A stretch of DNA of 64,000 bases from Novosphingobium malaysiense (lineage in GTDB: Bacteria; Pseudomonadota; Alphaproteobacteria; Sphingomonadales; Sphingomonadaceae): contig NZ_JTDI01000003.1 in assembly GCF_000802225.1 (NCBI RefSeq), positions 682,001 through 746,000 of the forward strand, written 5' to 3'. A model generated the notes under the pieces. That model was not told the DNA's origin. It saw only the letters and a list, made by a program, of their open reading frames with translations, and made no database searches. Both the position numbers and the translations under genes were made by a program. Position 1 is the first letter of the stretch. The number at the start of each line of letters is the position of its first letter. This document shows, in pieces, positions 1 through 10,653 of the stretch.

Positions 1-594
1 ACCGGCATTGACGTCGATCATTCCAGGATGCTCGCCCATCTGCGCATTCGGCCCTGGTCCGCGCAGCACAACCATGGTTGCGGTGCTGGGATCGGTATTG
101 CCCGGCAAGGAAAGCCGTTGCTGCTGGGCCATGATCATGGCGTCTTCGCCGACTGCACCTTCCAGCATGGTTCCCCGGATACCGATCGTCGCAGCGGGCG
201 TCTTGACCGAGTGCGATCCTACCTTCTGGGCTTTGCCGGACATGAAGCGGAAAGTCCCCTTGACGACGGACGCGCCTACCGAGGAGGCGTTCTTGGCGGG
301 ATCGTAGACGAACCGGTCGACCGTGAAATTGGCGTTGGGCCCGACTGTCAGGTTGGAACGGTCCAACAAGGTCACCTGCAGAGCGCTGGACTTGCCGGTG
401 CGCACCCGATTGCCCAAGGCAACCTTCTCCTTGACCACCGCCGGCCGATAGTCCGACTGCGCATCCCGTTTCACTTTCACGTCGTTGCGCACGGCCGTAT
501 TTATGCCGACCACCTCCTGGCCGTCGACCGGGACGGTCGCGAGAATGCATGCCGCCGTGACCACCGCGGCCGCGGCCTTCGCCTTGTTGGGCAT
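1..594 (-). CDS. FecR-domain secreted protein, C-terminus cut by window edge
   Basis: 198 codons are visible; the gene continues past the left edge. The N-terminus looks like a Sec signal peptide (an Ala/Val-rich core ending near VPVDGQ). A FecR-type domain follows, with the family's pattern of a positively charged strand, VRTGKSSALQVTLLDRSNLT, VKGTFRFMSGKA and the closing TPAATIGIRGT. FecR domains in such secreted proteins are usually thought to bind ligands or the cell wall, without the TonB/sigma role of E. coli FecR. The ATG lies 2 nt after the stop of the upstream TPR-like gene, so the two are probably translationally coupled and share the promoter of the CHASE2 cyclase. Function is inferred from the domain only. 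Confidence 0.8.
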   Translation of the reverse strand, partial: MPNKAKAAAAVVTAACILATVPVDGQEVVGINTAVRNDVKVKRDAQSDYRPAVVKEKVALGNRVRTGKSSALQVTLLDRSNLTVGPNANFTVDRFVYDPAKNASSVGASVVKGTFRFMSGKAQKVGSHSVKTPAATIGIRGTMLEGAVGEDAMIMAQQQRLSLPGNTDPSTATMVVLRGPGPNAQMGEHPGMIDVNAG

Positions 595-596
595 CT

Positions 597-1067
597 TCAC
601 TGCTCCATCCCCCCACCAGTGTACTCGGACAAGTCTGTCACCCCGCCGCACATAGCCTTTACGCGATCCAGTGCTTCGCTACCGGGTGCCTCGCTCGCCA
701 CTTTTGCGCCTTCGAACTTACCGCTTTGCAAGTCATCGAGCCGGCACAGCAGAACGGCGTATTGCGACCGGGGTTCAATGGCATTCTTGTCGATGAGCAG
801 ATAGCGTTCCAGCACGGCGGCGGCACCAGTAAGATCGCCCTTCTCGGACTTGCTTTGCGAGAGCGCAAGCGCCCCTGCTTCGCTCGACGACTGGTCCGCT
901 TCCGCCTCCAATTCGGCGACCACTTGCGCGTCCACCCGCTGATCCATGCTTGTCGCGTCGGCAGCCTCTTGCGCACGGGCGGTGCCGGCACTGCCCAGAG
1001 CAACAAGGGTTGCCATGGCCAAGGCCCCGCCTTGCTGGCGGAACCTGACGGAAACCTTCCCCCTCAT
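597..1067 (-). CDS. small secreted TPR-like protein
   Basis: 156 aa. The start at 1067 is chosen because GAGGAG stands just upstream and a signal peptide follows directly (hydrophobic ALAMATLVALGSAGTARA with a cleavage-like ARA site); a longer in-frame reading would run into the cyclase gene. The mature part is helical, and the segment LSQSKSEKGDLTGAAAVLER resembles one or two TPR helices; two Cys lie near the C-terminus (CRLDD and CGG). It sits between a CHASE2 cyclase (34 nt upstream) and a FecR gene (2 nt downstream), suggesting a joint envelope signalling function. No precise family is recognised. Confidence 0.7.
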   Translation of the reverse strand: MRGKVSVRFRQQGGALAMATLVALGSAGTARAQEAADATSMDQRVDAQVVAELEAEADQSSSEAGALALSQSKSEKGDLTGAAAVLERYLLIDKNAIEPRSQYAVLLCRLDDLQSGKFEGAKVASEAPGSEALDRVKAMCGGVTDLSEYTGGGMEQ

Positions 1068-1101
1068 CGTCTTTCTCCTCACCTTCTCCACGACCGGTAT
1101 T

Positions 1102-3408
1102 TCACTTGCTCTCCGCCGTGTAAACACCGTCCCAGTTCTTATCGGGGTTTTTAAGCATATAGGCCGCGATACGTTCACCATAGATGTCGTAGAGTCGTGT
1201 GAGGCCGTATTCGGCCGCTCGATCCAGTAAAGCCTTCCGGATTCTTTCCGCCTCATCCCAATCCTGGCTGCGATATGCAGCAAACATTTCCGCGTGCTCG
1301 GCAGCGAATTTGCGGAAGGCCTCGTTTTCGGCCAACGTCTCGTCCCCCAGCAATGCGTAAACCGCTTCGGCCGTATCGCGACCTACGACGCGGACGAGAT
1401 CGAGCTGAATTGTAGCGAACGATGCCAGGGACGCCGCCAGCGAGCTTCCGATAGCGATCTGCACGCCATAATACTTGGTCAGCCCCTCGATGCGTGATGC
1501 CAGGTTCACCGTGTCACCGATCAGCGAGTAGGACAGGCGCTGCTCGGAGCCCATGTTGCCGACGCAACACCGTCCGGCGTTCAGACCGATACCTATCCTG
1601 ACCTCGCCCGGCCACACCACGTCCTCCCGCATGGGCATTTCGGCATTGAGCTGCTCGAGCTTTGCCACCATTGCCAAGGCACTGCGTGCGGCGTTGGTGT
1701 CCTGGTCGGGATCATCCAGCGGGGCGTTCCAGAATGCCAGAATGGCGTCGCCGATATACTTGTCGATGGTCGCCTTGCGAGCGATCAGCAAGTCGGTCAT
1801 CGGCGTCAGAAACGCAATCAGGAAGCGAATGATTTCATCGGGGGAGAGCCCTTCGGAAATACTCGAGAAGCTTCGCACATCGCAGAACAGGACTGTCATG
1901 TCCCGTTCCTCGCCCCCGAGGTTGAGCCGGCTGGGATCATCGGCGATGCGCTTGACCAGTTCAGGTGCCAGATAGCGATCGAAAGCACGGTGAATGTACG
2001 CGCGTTTACGTTCTTCCAGGTAGAAGGTGAGAACGGTCACGATCAGATAACCGAACACAAGCCCGATGATCGGCCAGGTCGGGTTCAGCAGATATCCCCA
2101 TTCGGTGAAGGCGTACCAGCTTGCCCCGGCCATGAGAGTAATGGCGAAAAGGCCCAATATCGCGCCCCACACTGCACCGAGACGGGGCAAGAGAAGAACC
2201 AGTCCCAGACCGGTGACCAGCAGCAGCGTCCGTTCCAGCCCTACGGCCCAGTCCGGACGATAGAGGAACTTGCGAAGGATCATTTGTTCTGCCGCCTCGG
2301 CATGGACGATCACGCCCATTTCGCCCTCGTTGAGTGGCGTGGATCGCAGGTCCCGCAAACCGATAGCGCTGGTGCCGACAAAAACTATGCGGCCAGCAAA
2401 CAGTTGGGACATGGCTTCGGCGTCGAGCTTTCCGGACATGATCTTCCATGCCGGCACCACCCGCTCGGGAACATCTCGGGTATAGTGCATCCACAATTCA
2501 CCTTCGGCGTTCGTCGGAATCTCTATGTCGCCGACCTTCACCGAAACGACGTCTCCCGGAGCGCTGCCTTCCGCGCTGCCGTCCGTAGTCTTGATCATCA
2601 CCGAGTCGGTCTGGAAGGCTAGCCGGATCGCTTCGAGCGACAGCCCTGGAAGCATCGTCTTGCCCTGCCGCTGGATCAGCGGCGCGCGGCGGATGATCGA
2701 ATCCTCGTCTGGCACAATACTGAGCGAGGCCGCGCCTTGCGCCGCGTTCAGCAACACAGGGACGGGCGCAATCGCCGTTCGAAAGTTCCGAACCGACCGC
2801 GGAGGCGTCCCCAGGACGACCATGCCTGCCTTGGGTTCCACTTTGGCGCCGGCCCCGCCTTGCGCAAGAAAGAAGCCGAGGACTGTAGGATAGTATTCCA
2901 CTACCCGTGCGAACTGCTCGTCATTGTCGGGCAATTCGGCAAGGACCTGCGCCGCCTTCGGATCCGTAGCCTCGAACCGTCGCGCCAGTTCGTGCGGTGA
3001 GGTGCGATCCTTTTCCGAAAACACGATGTCGTAAGCAATCGCCGCTGCCCCAGCTTCGCCCAGCGCCATGGTCAGCCGGGCAAGGTCGGTACGGGGCCAG
3101 GGCCATTGACCAAACCTGCGGATCGTCTCCTCGTCGATGTCCACGACCCGTACCGGCGCGTCTTCGTAGGGCCTTGGCGAAATTCGCTGATAGGCATCGA
3201 AAACGGTGTGTCCCACACGCTGGAGAACCGGCGTGACTACCGGCACGTCGACCGTCTGAAAGAAAGCAATCAAGAGGATCACGACCACGCCGGGGATCAC
3301 GGCCAGACGCCTGTGGCGCGCCCACAGCCTTATTGAGTGCCACGTACGTATGGCCCACTTCTGCCCCAAACTGAGAATGTGACAACCCCTCCCCGTGTCA
3401 TGTGCCAT
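1102..3408 (-). CDS. CHASE2-domain adenylate cyclase
   Basis: 768 aa membrane-bound class III cyclase predicted to make cAMP from ATP. Order: a TM helix near residues 38-53, a long periplasmic CHASE2 sensor domain (about 70-380), a cluster of three TM helices, a linker with FDRYLAPELV, and the catalytic domain from about 500. The metal-binding Asp residues are D510 (VLFCDVRSFS) and D554 (KYIGDAILAF); K550 is the adenine-selecting Lys, and NLASR supplies the transition-state Asn and Arg. All key residues are therefore present and activity is expected. The ATG at 3408 has no clear ribosome site, so the exact start is uncertain (a TTG 13 codons later is possible). TPR-like and FecR genes follow as an apparent operon; the periplasmic ligand is unknown. 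Confidence 0.87.
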   Translation of the reverse strand: MAHDTGRGCHILSLGQKWAIRTWHSIRLWARHRRLAVIPGVVVILLIAFFQTVDVPVVTPVLQRVGHTVFDAYQRISPRPYEDAPVRVVDIDEETIRRFGQWPWPRTDLARLTMALGEAGAAAIAYDIVFSEKDRTSPHELARRFEATDPKAAQVLAELPDNDEQFARVVEYYPTVLGFFLAQGGAGAKVEPKAGMVVLGTPPRSVRNFRTAIAPVPVLLNAAQGAASLSIVPDEDSIIRRAPLIQRQGKTMLPGLSLEAIRLAFQTDSVMIKTTDGSAEGSAPGDVVSVKVGDIEIPTNAEGELWMHYTRDVPERVVPAWKIMSGKLDAEAMSQLFAGRIVFVGTSAIGLRDLRSTPLNEGEMGVIVHAEAAEQMILRKFLYRPDWAVGLERTLLLVTGLGLVLLLPRLGAVWGAILGLFAITLMAGASWYAFTEWGYLLNPTWPIIGLVFGYLIVTVLTFYLEERKRAYIHRAFDRYLAPELVKRIADDPSRLNLGGEERDMTVLFCDVRSFSSISEGLSPDEIIRFLIAFLTPMTDLLIARKATIDKYIGDAILAFWNAPLDDPDQDTNAARSALAMVAKLEQLNAEMPMREDVVWPGEVRIGIGLNAGRCCVGNMGSEQRLSYSLIGDTVNLASRIEGLTKYYGVQIAIGSSLAASLASFATIQLDLVRVVGRDTAEAVYALLGDETLAENEAFRKFAAEHAEMFAAYRSQDWDEAERIRKALLDRAAEYGLTRLYDIYGERIAAYMLKNPDKNWDGVYTAESK

Positions 3409-3820
3409 TCTACTGATCAGCGCTCAAAGCGCGATCACTCGCCCGGTCAGCACCCGCCCTGCATTTCCGGCAAGGTATTCGGCAGGTGTCGGATTGCCAA
3501 TAGCCATGCTGGCCTCTGCGAGCCTTGCCTGTTCAGGATATCCAGAGATCTATCACCGATACACGAACTCAAGACGTCCAGCCGCGCGTTCCTTCCGTTA
3601 TCGGAAGAGCGGCTTTCCGCAATCGCTCGTAACGCGGCACAGTTGACCGATGCCGACGGGCTGGTGGGCACGGGATTACGCGGCAAGGCGCCTCGGCCAT
3701 GGTTCACGTAAGCGACCAGGAGCGCGAGCTGCCAACGTACCGCAACCCTACCAATGTTTGCTAGCGACGAGGCGCGTCAGCACCTCGTCGATTTCATTGG
3801 CATTTCACCGCGGCTTACGC
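3409..3820. other. 412-nt non-coding gap after secA
   Basis: No convincing gene was found on either strand; short open frames here lack ribosome sites and recognisable composition. The only clear structure is an 8-bp perfect inverted repeat (CGACGAGG at 3765-3772, CCTCGTCG at 3783-3790, 10-nt loop) about 30 nt after the secA stop. It could end or stabilise the secA transcript but has no T-run. The part next to 3408 should contain the cyclase promoter; no clear -35/-10 pair is evident. Confidence 0.5.
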
Positions 3821-6559
<2,739 letters not shown>

Positions 6560-6673
6560 GGCGGGAATCCCTGTTTTCTGAGATTTGTATAGAAATTCGA
6601 TAACGCGTCACCGGCGCTTGCCGGATGCGTCGAAAACACTCGCGAAGAAGCGAAAAGCCTGCAGGATCCGCCG

Positions 6674-6952
6674 CTATTCGCGGGCGCGGTCTATCCCTGT
6701 CAACACCGACGCAAAGGCAAGCGCGACCGGCTCGGCAATGCGCGCAGGCGCATGGCGGCGAGTGTTGAGACGCCCCGGTTCGGGCAAGCGCGCCAGCGCC
6801 GCTGGTGCACGCGGCGCGTTTGCCGCAGTCACTTCGGCCAGGATCGCAACCTGCATGCTGGCGACCTGCGACGCACGTGCCTCGGCCGGGCCGATTTGCG
6901 CGGAAAGGCCCGTTAGGAGGGCAAGCAGGGTCAGGAGCAGGCGGTGGGCCAT
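6674..6952 (-). CDS. small secreted protein of unknown function
   Basis: 92 aa with a clear signal peptide (MAHRLLLTLLALLTGLSA, then PAEA). The remainder is Ala-rich and has no recognised domain: ATAANAPRAP-like sequence, a Pro/Arg stretch, then a hydrophobic helix VALAFASVLTGI. It lies 114 nt upstream of secA on the same strand and diverges from argJ. The gene call rests mainly on the signal peptide and codon pattern; the ribosome site is weak. Function unknown. Confidence 0.5.
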   Translation of the reverse strand: MAHRLLLTLLALLTGLSAQIGPAEARASQVASMQVAILAEVTAANAPRAPAALARLPEPGRLNTRRHAPARIAEPVALAFASVLTGIDRARE

Positions 6953-7089
6953 GGCGGTCAGATAAGGACGCTCGGGCCATTAGTCTACTGTCCAACGCAT
7001 ATTGGCCAAATTTACGGATGGGATGACAACGACGCCTCCGGTCTCTGTACCGCTTGACCTGCAAAACCCATGCGCTAGGCGCCTATGGC

Positions 7090-8316
7090 ATGACACATCC
7101 CATATCCCCTCTTGCCACGCCTTTCCCTGATGTGCCGCAGATCGCCGGCGTCATCCCGCATGTGGTTCGAGCCGGATACAAGGACTGGGGCCGCTGCGAC
7201 CTCACCTATGTCACTTTGGACCAAGGCACGGCAGTGGCAGGGGTGTTCACGAAAAACCTGTGCTGCTCCAATGAAGTCGAACTGGGACGGGAAAACGTGA
7301 AGCGCGGCAGCGCGCGCGCCCTTGTGGTCAACGCGGGCAACTCCAACGCGTTCACAGGTTATCGCGGCCGCGAGGCCGTTGAGCAGATCATGGAACAGGT
7401 AGCGAGCCATCTCGGCTGTGCGAAGCAGGATGTCTTCGTTTCCTCGACCGGCGTAATCGGGGTGCCGCTTCCCAAGGAGAAGGCGCGCGAAGGCGTGGAG
7501 AAGGCGCTCACTGCCGCGCCCTGCTCCTGGGAGGAGGCCGCCAACACCATTGCAACCACCGATACGTTCCCCAAGGGCGCGACGGCCACGGCCATGGTCG
7601 GCGACACCAAGGTCACGATCAGCGCGATCATCAAGGGCTCGGGCATGATCGCGCCGGACATGGCGACGATGCTCGGATACCTGTTCACCGATGCCGCAGT
7701 CGAACCGGGATTCCTCCAGGAATGCCTCTCGGCCGCGAACGAACGCACGTTCTCGTGCATCACTGTCGATTCCGATACATCGACCAGCGACACCGTGCTC
7801 GCTTTTGCAACGGGCAAGGCAGGCAACACCCTGCTCTCCTCATTCGACAGTCCGGGCGCCGACGCCTTTGCTGCCGCGATCCACGACGTCTGCCGCCAGC
7901 TGGCCCATCTCGTCGTGCGCGACGGCGAAGGCGCGCAAAAGTTCATTGCCGTTACCGTGACCGGAGCAGTCTCCGACGAAAGTGCTCGCAAGGTGGGCTT
8001 GGCAATCGCCAATTCGCCGCTGGTGAAGACCGCCATCGCCGGCGAGGACGCGAACTGGGGCCGCGTTGTCATGGCTGTGGGCAAGGCTGGCGAACCGGCG
8101 GACCGCGACAAGCTGTCCATCGGGTTCGGCGGGACATGGGCCGCGCGCGAAGGTCTGCCGCTCGCCGACTACGATGAAGCGCCCGTGACGGAACATCTCA
8201 AGGGACAGGATGTTACCATCGACGTCGACCTCGGATTGGGAGAGGGCCGCGCCACGGTGTGGACCTGCGACCTCACCCATGGCTACATTTCGATCAACGC
8301 GGATTACCGGAGCTGA
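7090..8316 (+). CDS. argJ: bifunctional ornithine acetyltransferase / N-acetylglutamate synthase
   Basis: 408 aa, typical ArgJ length. It moves the acetyl group from N-acetylornithine to glutamate, closing the arginine-biosynthesis acetyl cycle, and may also acetylate glutamate from acetyl-CoA. The autoproteolysis signature KGSGMIAPDMATML is present; cleavage is expected between Ala192 and Thr193, with Thr193 becoming the N-terminal nucleophile of the beta chain. The start at 7090 (MTHPISPLA) was preferred to an in-frame start 12 codons earlier because ArgJ proteins normally begin with a short lead before the ISPLA-like segment. The stop overlaps the next start by 1 nt (TGATG). Confidence 0.96.
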   Translation: MTHPISPLATPFPDVPQIAGVIPHVVRAGYKDWGRCDLTYVTLDQGTAVAGVFTKNLCCSNEVELGRENVKRGSARALVVNAGNSNAFTGYRGREAVEQIMEQVASHLGCAKQDVFVSSTGVIGVPLPKEKAREGVEKALTAAPCSWEEAANTIATTDTFPKGATATAMVGDTKVTISAIIKGSGMIAPDMATMLGYLFTDAAVEPGFLQECLSAANERTFSCITVDSDTSTSDTVLAFATGKAGNTLLSSFDSPGADAFAAAIHDVCRQLAHLVVRDGEGAQKFIAVTVTGAVSDESARKVGLAIANSPLVKTAIAGEDANWGRVVMAVGKAGEPADRDKLSIGFGGTWAAREGLPLADYDEAPVTEHLKGQDVTIDVDLGLGEGRATVWTCDLTHGYISINADYRS

Positions 8317-8939
8317 TGACCAAACCGTTCTTCACCGTCTGGGGACGTACGAACTCCCACAACGTCAAGAAGGTGGTCTGGTTCGCGGAGGAATTGGGTC
8401 TGGCCTACGAGCGGCGCGATATCGGCGGCCAGTTCGGCTACACCGACGATTATCTCGCCAAGAATCCCAATCGGCTGATCCCGACGATCGAGGACGGCAA
8501 GATCGTGCTGTGGGAATCGAATGCGATCCTGCGCTACATGGCGGCCGAATACGGTGGTGAGCGCTGGTTTCCCACCGATCCCATCGACCGCGCCCGCGCC
8601 GACCGCTGGATGGACTGGCAAATGACCTATGCAGAGGCCCAGCGTACACCCTTTCTCAGCTTTGCCCGCACTCCGCAGGAGGAATGGGACACCTCCGCCA
8701 TCGAACAGGCGATTGCCGTTTGCGCCCGGCACTTGTCGGTCATGGAGCATTATCTGAAGGACCGGTTCTGGCTTTCAGGCGGCCGAATCGGCATCGGCGA
8801 TATCCCCATGGGCGTCTACGCCTACACGTGGTTCAGCCTGCCGTTCGAAAAACCGGAGTTTCCCGCCGTGGCTGACTGGTATGAACGCCTCTGCGAGCGC
8901 CCGGGCTACGCCGCGCAAGTCATGATTCCGCTGACATGA
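8316..8939 (+). CDS. glutathione S-transferase family protein
   Basis: 207 aa, two-domain GST. The N-terminal thioredoxin-like half shows WGRTNSHNVKKV, the cis-Pro element RLIPTIED and the gamma-glutamyl-binding ESNAILRYMA; the C-terminal half is all helical with GIGDIPMG resembling the N-capping box. Such proteins conjugate or transfer via glutathione; the substrate cannot be told. The start overlaps the argJ stop (TGATG), and its stop overlaps the next start (ATGA), so the three genes are translationally coupled. A longer reading beginning inside argJ was rejected. Confidence 0.9.
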   Translation: MTKPFFTVWGRTNSHNVKKVVWFAEELGLAYERRDIGGQFGYTDDYLAKNPNRLIPTIEDGKIVLWESNAILRYMAAEYGGERWFPTDPIDRARADRWMDWQMTYAEAQRTPFLSFARTPQEEWDTSAIEQAIAVCARHLSVMEHYLKDRFWLSGGRIGIGDIPMGVYAYTWFSLPFEKPEFPAVADWYERLCERPGYAAQVMIPLT

Positions 8940-9745
8940 TTATGCCGATTCTCACCAAGGCCGTCGAAGCCATCATGCGCGAAGCGAGCGAGCAGGCCAT
9001 CCTGCCGCACTATCAGTCGCTGTCGAACGCCCAGATCGACGCCAAGGCACCCGACGACGTCGTCACCGTGGCCGACAAGAATAGCGAAGCGCTGCTGACC
9101 GAGCGATTGTCCGCGCTCCTTCCCGAGGCCGCAGTCGTCGGCGAGGAAGCGACGTTCGATGATGCCAGCGTTCTCGATCAGCTCAAGGACCGCCTGTGCT
9201 GGATCGTCGACCCGCTCGACGGGACCAACAACTTTGCTGCCGGTAAACCTCCTTTCGGCGTCCTGGTCGCGTTGGCGGACAAGGGCGAAACGCTGGGAGG
9301 CTGGATTCTCGATTGTCTGACCGGCCGGTTCTGCCATGCAAGCCAAGGGGGCGGCGCCTGGATCGACGGCGAGCGCGCTACAGCCACACCGAGCGGCGAA
9401 CCGCAGCCTGTCGCGGCGATATCGTTGGTCTTTCTGGACGATGCACAGCGTCAGCAAGTGATGACGACCATGGCGCCCTACTATCGGCTCGTCGACATCC
9501 CGCGATGCGCGGCGGAACAATACCCCCGGCTCGTGTTGGGCGAGAACGACCTTTCCGTCTTCAAGCGAACGCTGCCGTGGGACCACGCGGCCGGCGCGTT
9601 GTTTCTGAATGAAGCAGGCGGCCGGTGTGCACGGCCCGACGGATCCGAATACCGCGTCGACGAGTTCGAGCGCACCGGCATGATCGGCGCATCTTCGCCG
9701 GCCCTGTTCGAAGACCTCGCCCGACGGATCGCGGATCTGGGCTGA
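8936..9745 (+). CDS. inositol-monophosphatase family phosphatase
   Basis: 269 aa Mg-dependent sugar/inositol-phosphate phosphatase. The metal-binding signatures are present: GEEAT, WIVDPLDGTNNF (first Asp cluster) and the C-terminal WDHAAGALFLNEAGG. Family members hydrolyse inositol-1-phosphate, histidinol phosphate or adenosine 3',5'-bisphosphate; because it is coupled to argJ a histidinol-phosphatase (HisN) role is possible but unproven. The start overlaps the GST stop by 4 nt (ATGA); a second ATG two codons later is equally usable. Confidence 0.9.
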   Translation: MIMPILTKAVEAIMREASEQAILPHYQSLSNAQIDAKAPDDVVTVADKNSEALLTERLSALLPEAAVVGEEATFDDASVLDQLKDRLCWIVDPLDGTNNFAAGKPPFGVLVALADKGETLGGWILDCLTGRFCHASQGGGAWIDGERATATPSGEPQPVAAISLVFLDDAQRQQVMTTMAPYYRLVDIPRCAAEQYPRLVLGENDLSVFKRTLPWDHAAGALFLNEAGGRCARPDGSEYRVDEFERTGMIGASSPALFEDLARRIADLG

Positions 9746-9768
9746 CGCAAACCCCGGCCATTAGGCGA

Positions 9769-10122
9769 TTACCAGATCTGCATTTCCGCTTCGTCCGCCG
9801 AAATGCGCCCTCGTTCCTCCATCATGTCCTTCGTGAGGTGGGTCACATAACCGCCGAGCTCGGCTTCATAGGTAAGATCGTTCCAGGGTAGCGGAAGGTA
9901 ACGCGAAGCCCCGAGGCCGAAAAATCCGCCATCGGAAACGATCACGTGAGCGACCCTCCCGGTCCTCTTGTTGACCATGAAGTTGTGGACGTGACCGATC
10001 TTGTCGTGATCGAGACTGTAAACCGCGGTGCCCTCGACGCGGTCGGAAGCGATCAGCTCGTGGTTGCCGACAGTTTCGATCGGGGCACCCTCGCCGGTGG
10101 TGGGGACTTCACGTTCAGGCAT
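9769..10122 (-). CDS. PRC-barrel domain protein
   Basis: 117 aa. The start at 10122 follows GGAGGAG at good spacing; upstream in-frame codons would run into the trxA terminator. The core (residues about 25-90) shows a PRC-barrel pattern: ELIASDRVEGTAVYSLDHDKIGHVHNFMVNKRTGRVAHVIV, quoted here only as its region, ending in YLPLPWNDL. PRC-barrel proteins of this kind are small stress- or envelope-associated adaptors of mostly unknown role. It is convergent with the phosphatase gene and separated from trxA by a terminator, so it probably has its own promoter. Confidence 0.82.
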   Translation of the reverse strand: MPEREVPTTGEGAPIETVGNHELIASDRVEGTAVYSLDHDKIGHVHNFMVNKRTGRVAHVIVSDGGFFGLGASRYLPLPWNDLTYEAELGGYVTHLTKDMMEERGRISADEAEMQIW

Positions 10123-10194
10123 AGTGGCTCCTCCAGTTCCGCTCGTCTTGAAATGATAACTCGCCCATTCTCCGATATATTGCCGGAAAGACAA

Positions 10195-10223
10195 AGCCCC
10201 TCCCGCCAGTGGCGAAAGGGGCT
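10195..10223 (-). terminator. rho-independent terminator after trxA
   Basis: Read on the minus strand, AGCCCCT pairs with AGGGGCT around an inner CGCC/GGCG stem with a 3-nt loop, followed by TTGTCTTT. It lies 33 nt past the trxA stop and before the PRC gene start. Confidence 0.75.
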
Positions 10224-10255
10224 CTGCCGATCCAAATGCAGTGACGTTCAGGCCT

Positions 10256-10576
10256 TCACAGCTCGCCTTCGAGCCATCCCTTGAGCGCACTCTTGGGGGC
10301 GGCACCCAGCTTCTGGGCCACTGGCTTGCCATCCTTGAACAGTACCATGAGCGGGATCGACTTCACGCCGATCTGGCCGGGGATGTCGGTATTGGCCATG
10401 ATGTCCATCTTCGCGATAGTCACCTTTTCGGCCAGTTCCTCGCTGATTTCCTCGAGTGCCGGGCCGATCATCTTGCACGGGCCGCACCAGTCCGCCCAGA
10501 AATCGACGAGAACGGGCTTGTCGGCATTCAGGACGTCGGTCTCGAAGCTGGCATCGGTGACGGCAATGGTGGACAT
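10256..10576 (-). CDS. trxA: thioredoxin
   Basis: 106 aa cytosolic thiol-disulfide oxidoreductase that keeps ribonucleotide reductase, peroxiredoxins and other proteins reduced. The active site WCGPC is at residues 30-34 (C31, C34), the buried Asp lies in LVDFWADW, and cis-Pro is in KSIPLMVLF. The start was placed at MSTIAVTD because GAGGAG lies at good spacing upstream; the longer frame is out of line with the family's length. It follows addA after 77 nt and ends at a strong terminator. Confidence 0.97.
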   Translation of the reverse strand: MSTIAVTDASFETDVLNADKPVLVDFWADWCGPCKMIGPALEEISEELAEKVTIAKMDIMANTDIPGQIGVKSIPLMVLFKDGKPVAQKLGAAPKSALKGWLEGEL

Positions 10577-10653
10577 GAAATAACTCCTCGGGATCTGATG
10601 AAGTAGCAATCTAGAGACGAAAGCCTCAGGCGCAACGCCTGCGGTGAAAAGCA

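Noticed and set aside
3447..3707. An 86-codon minus-strand frame in the secA-cyclase gap
   Set aside because: No ribosome site, no signal or domain, and mixed composition; not called.
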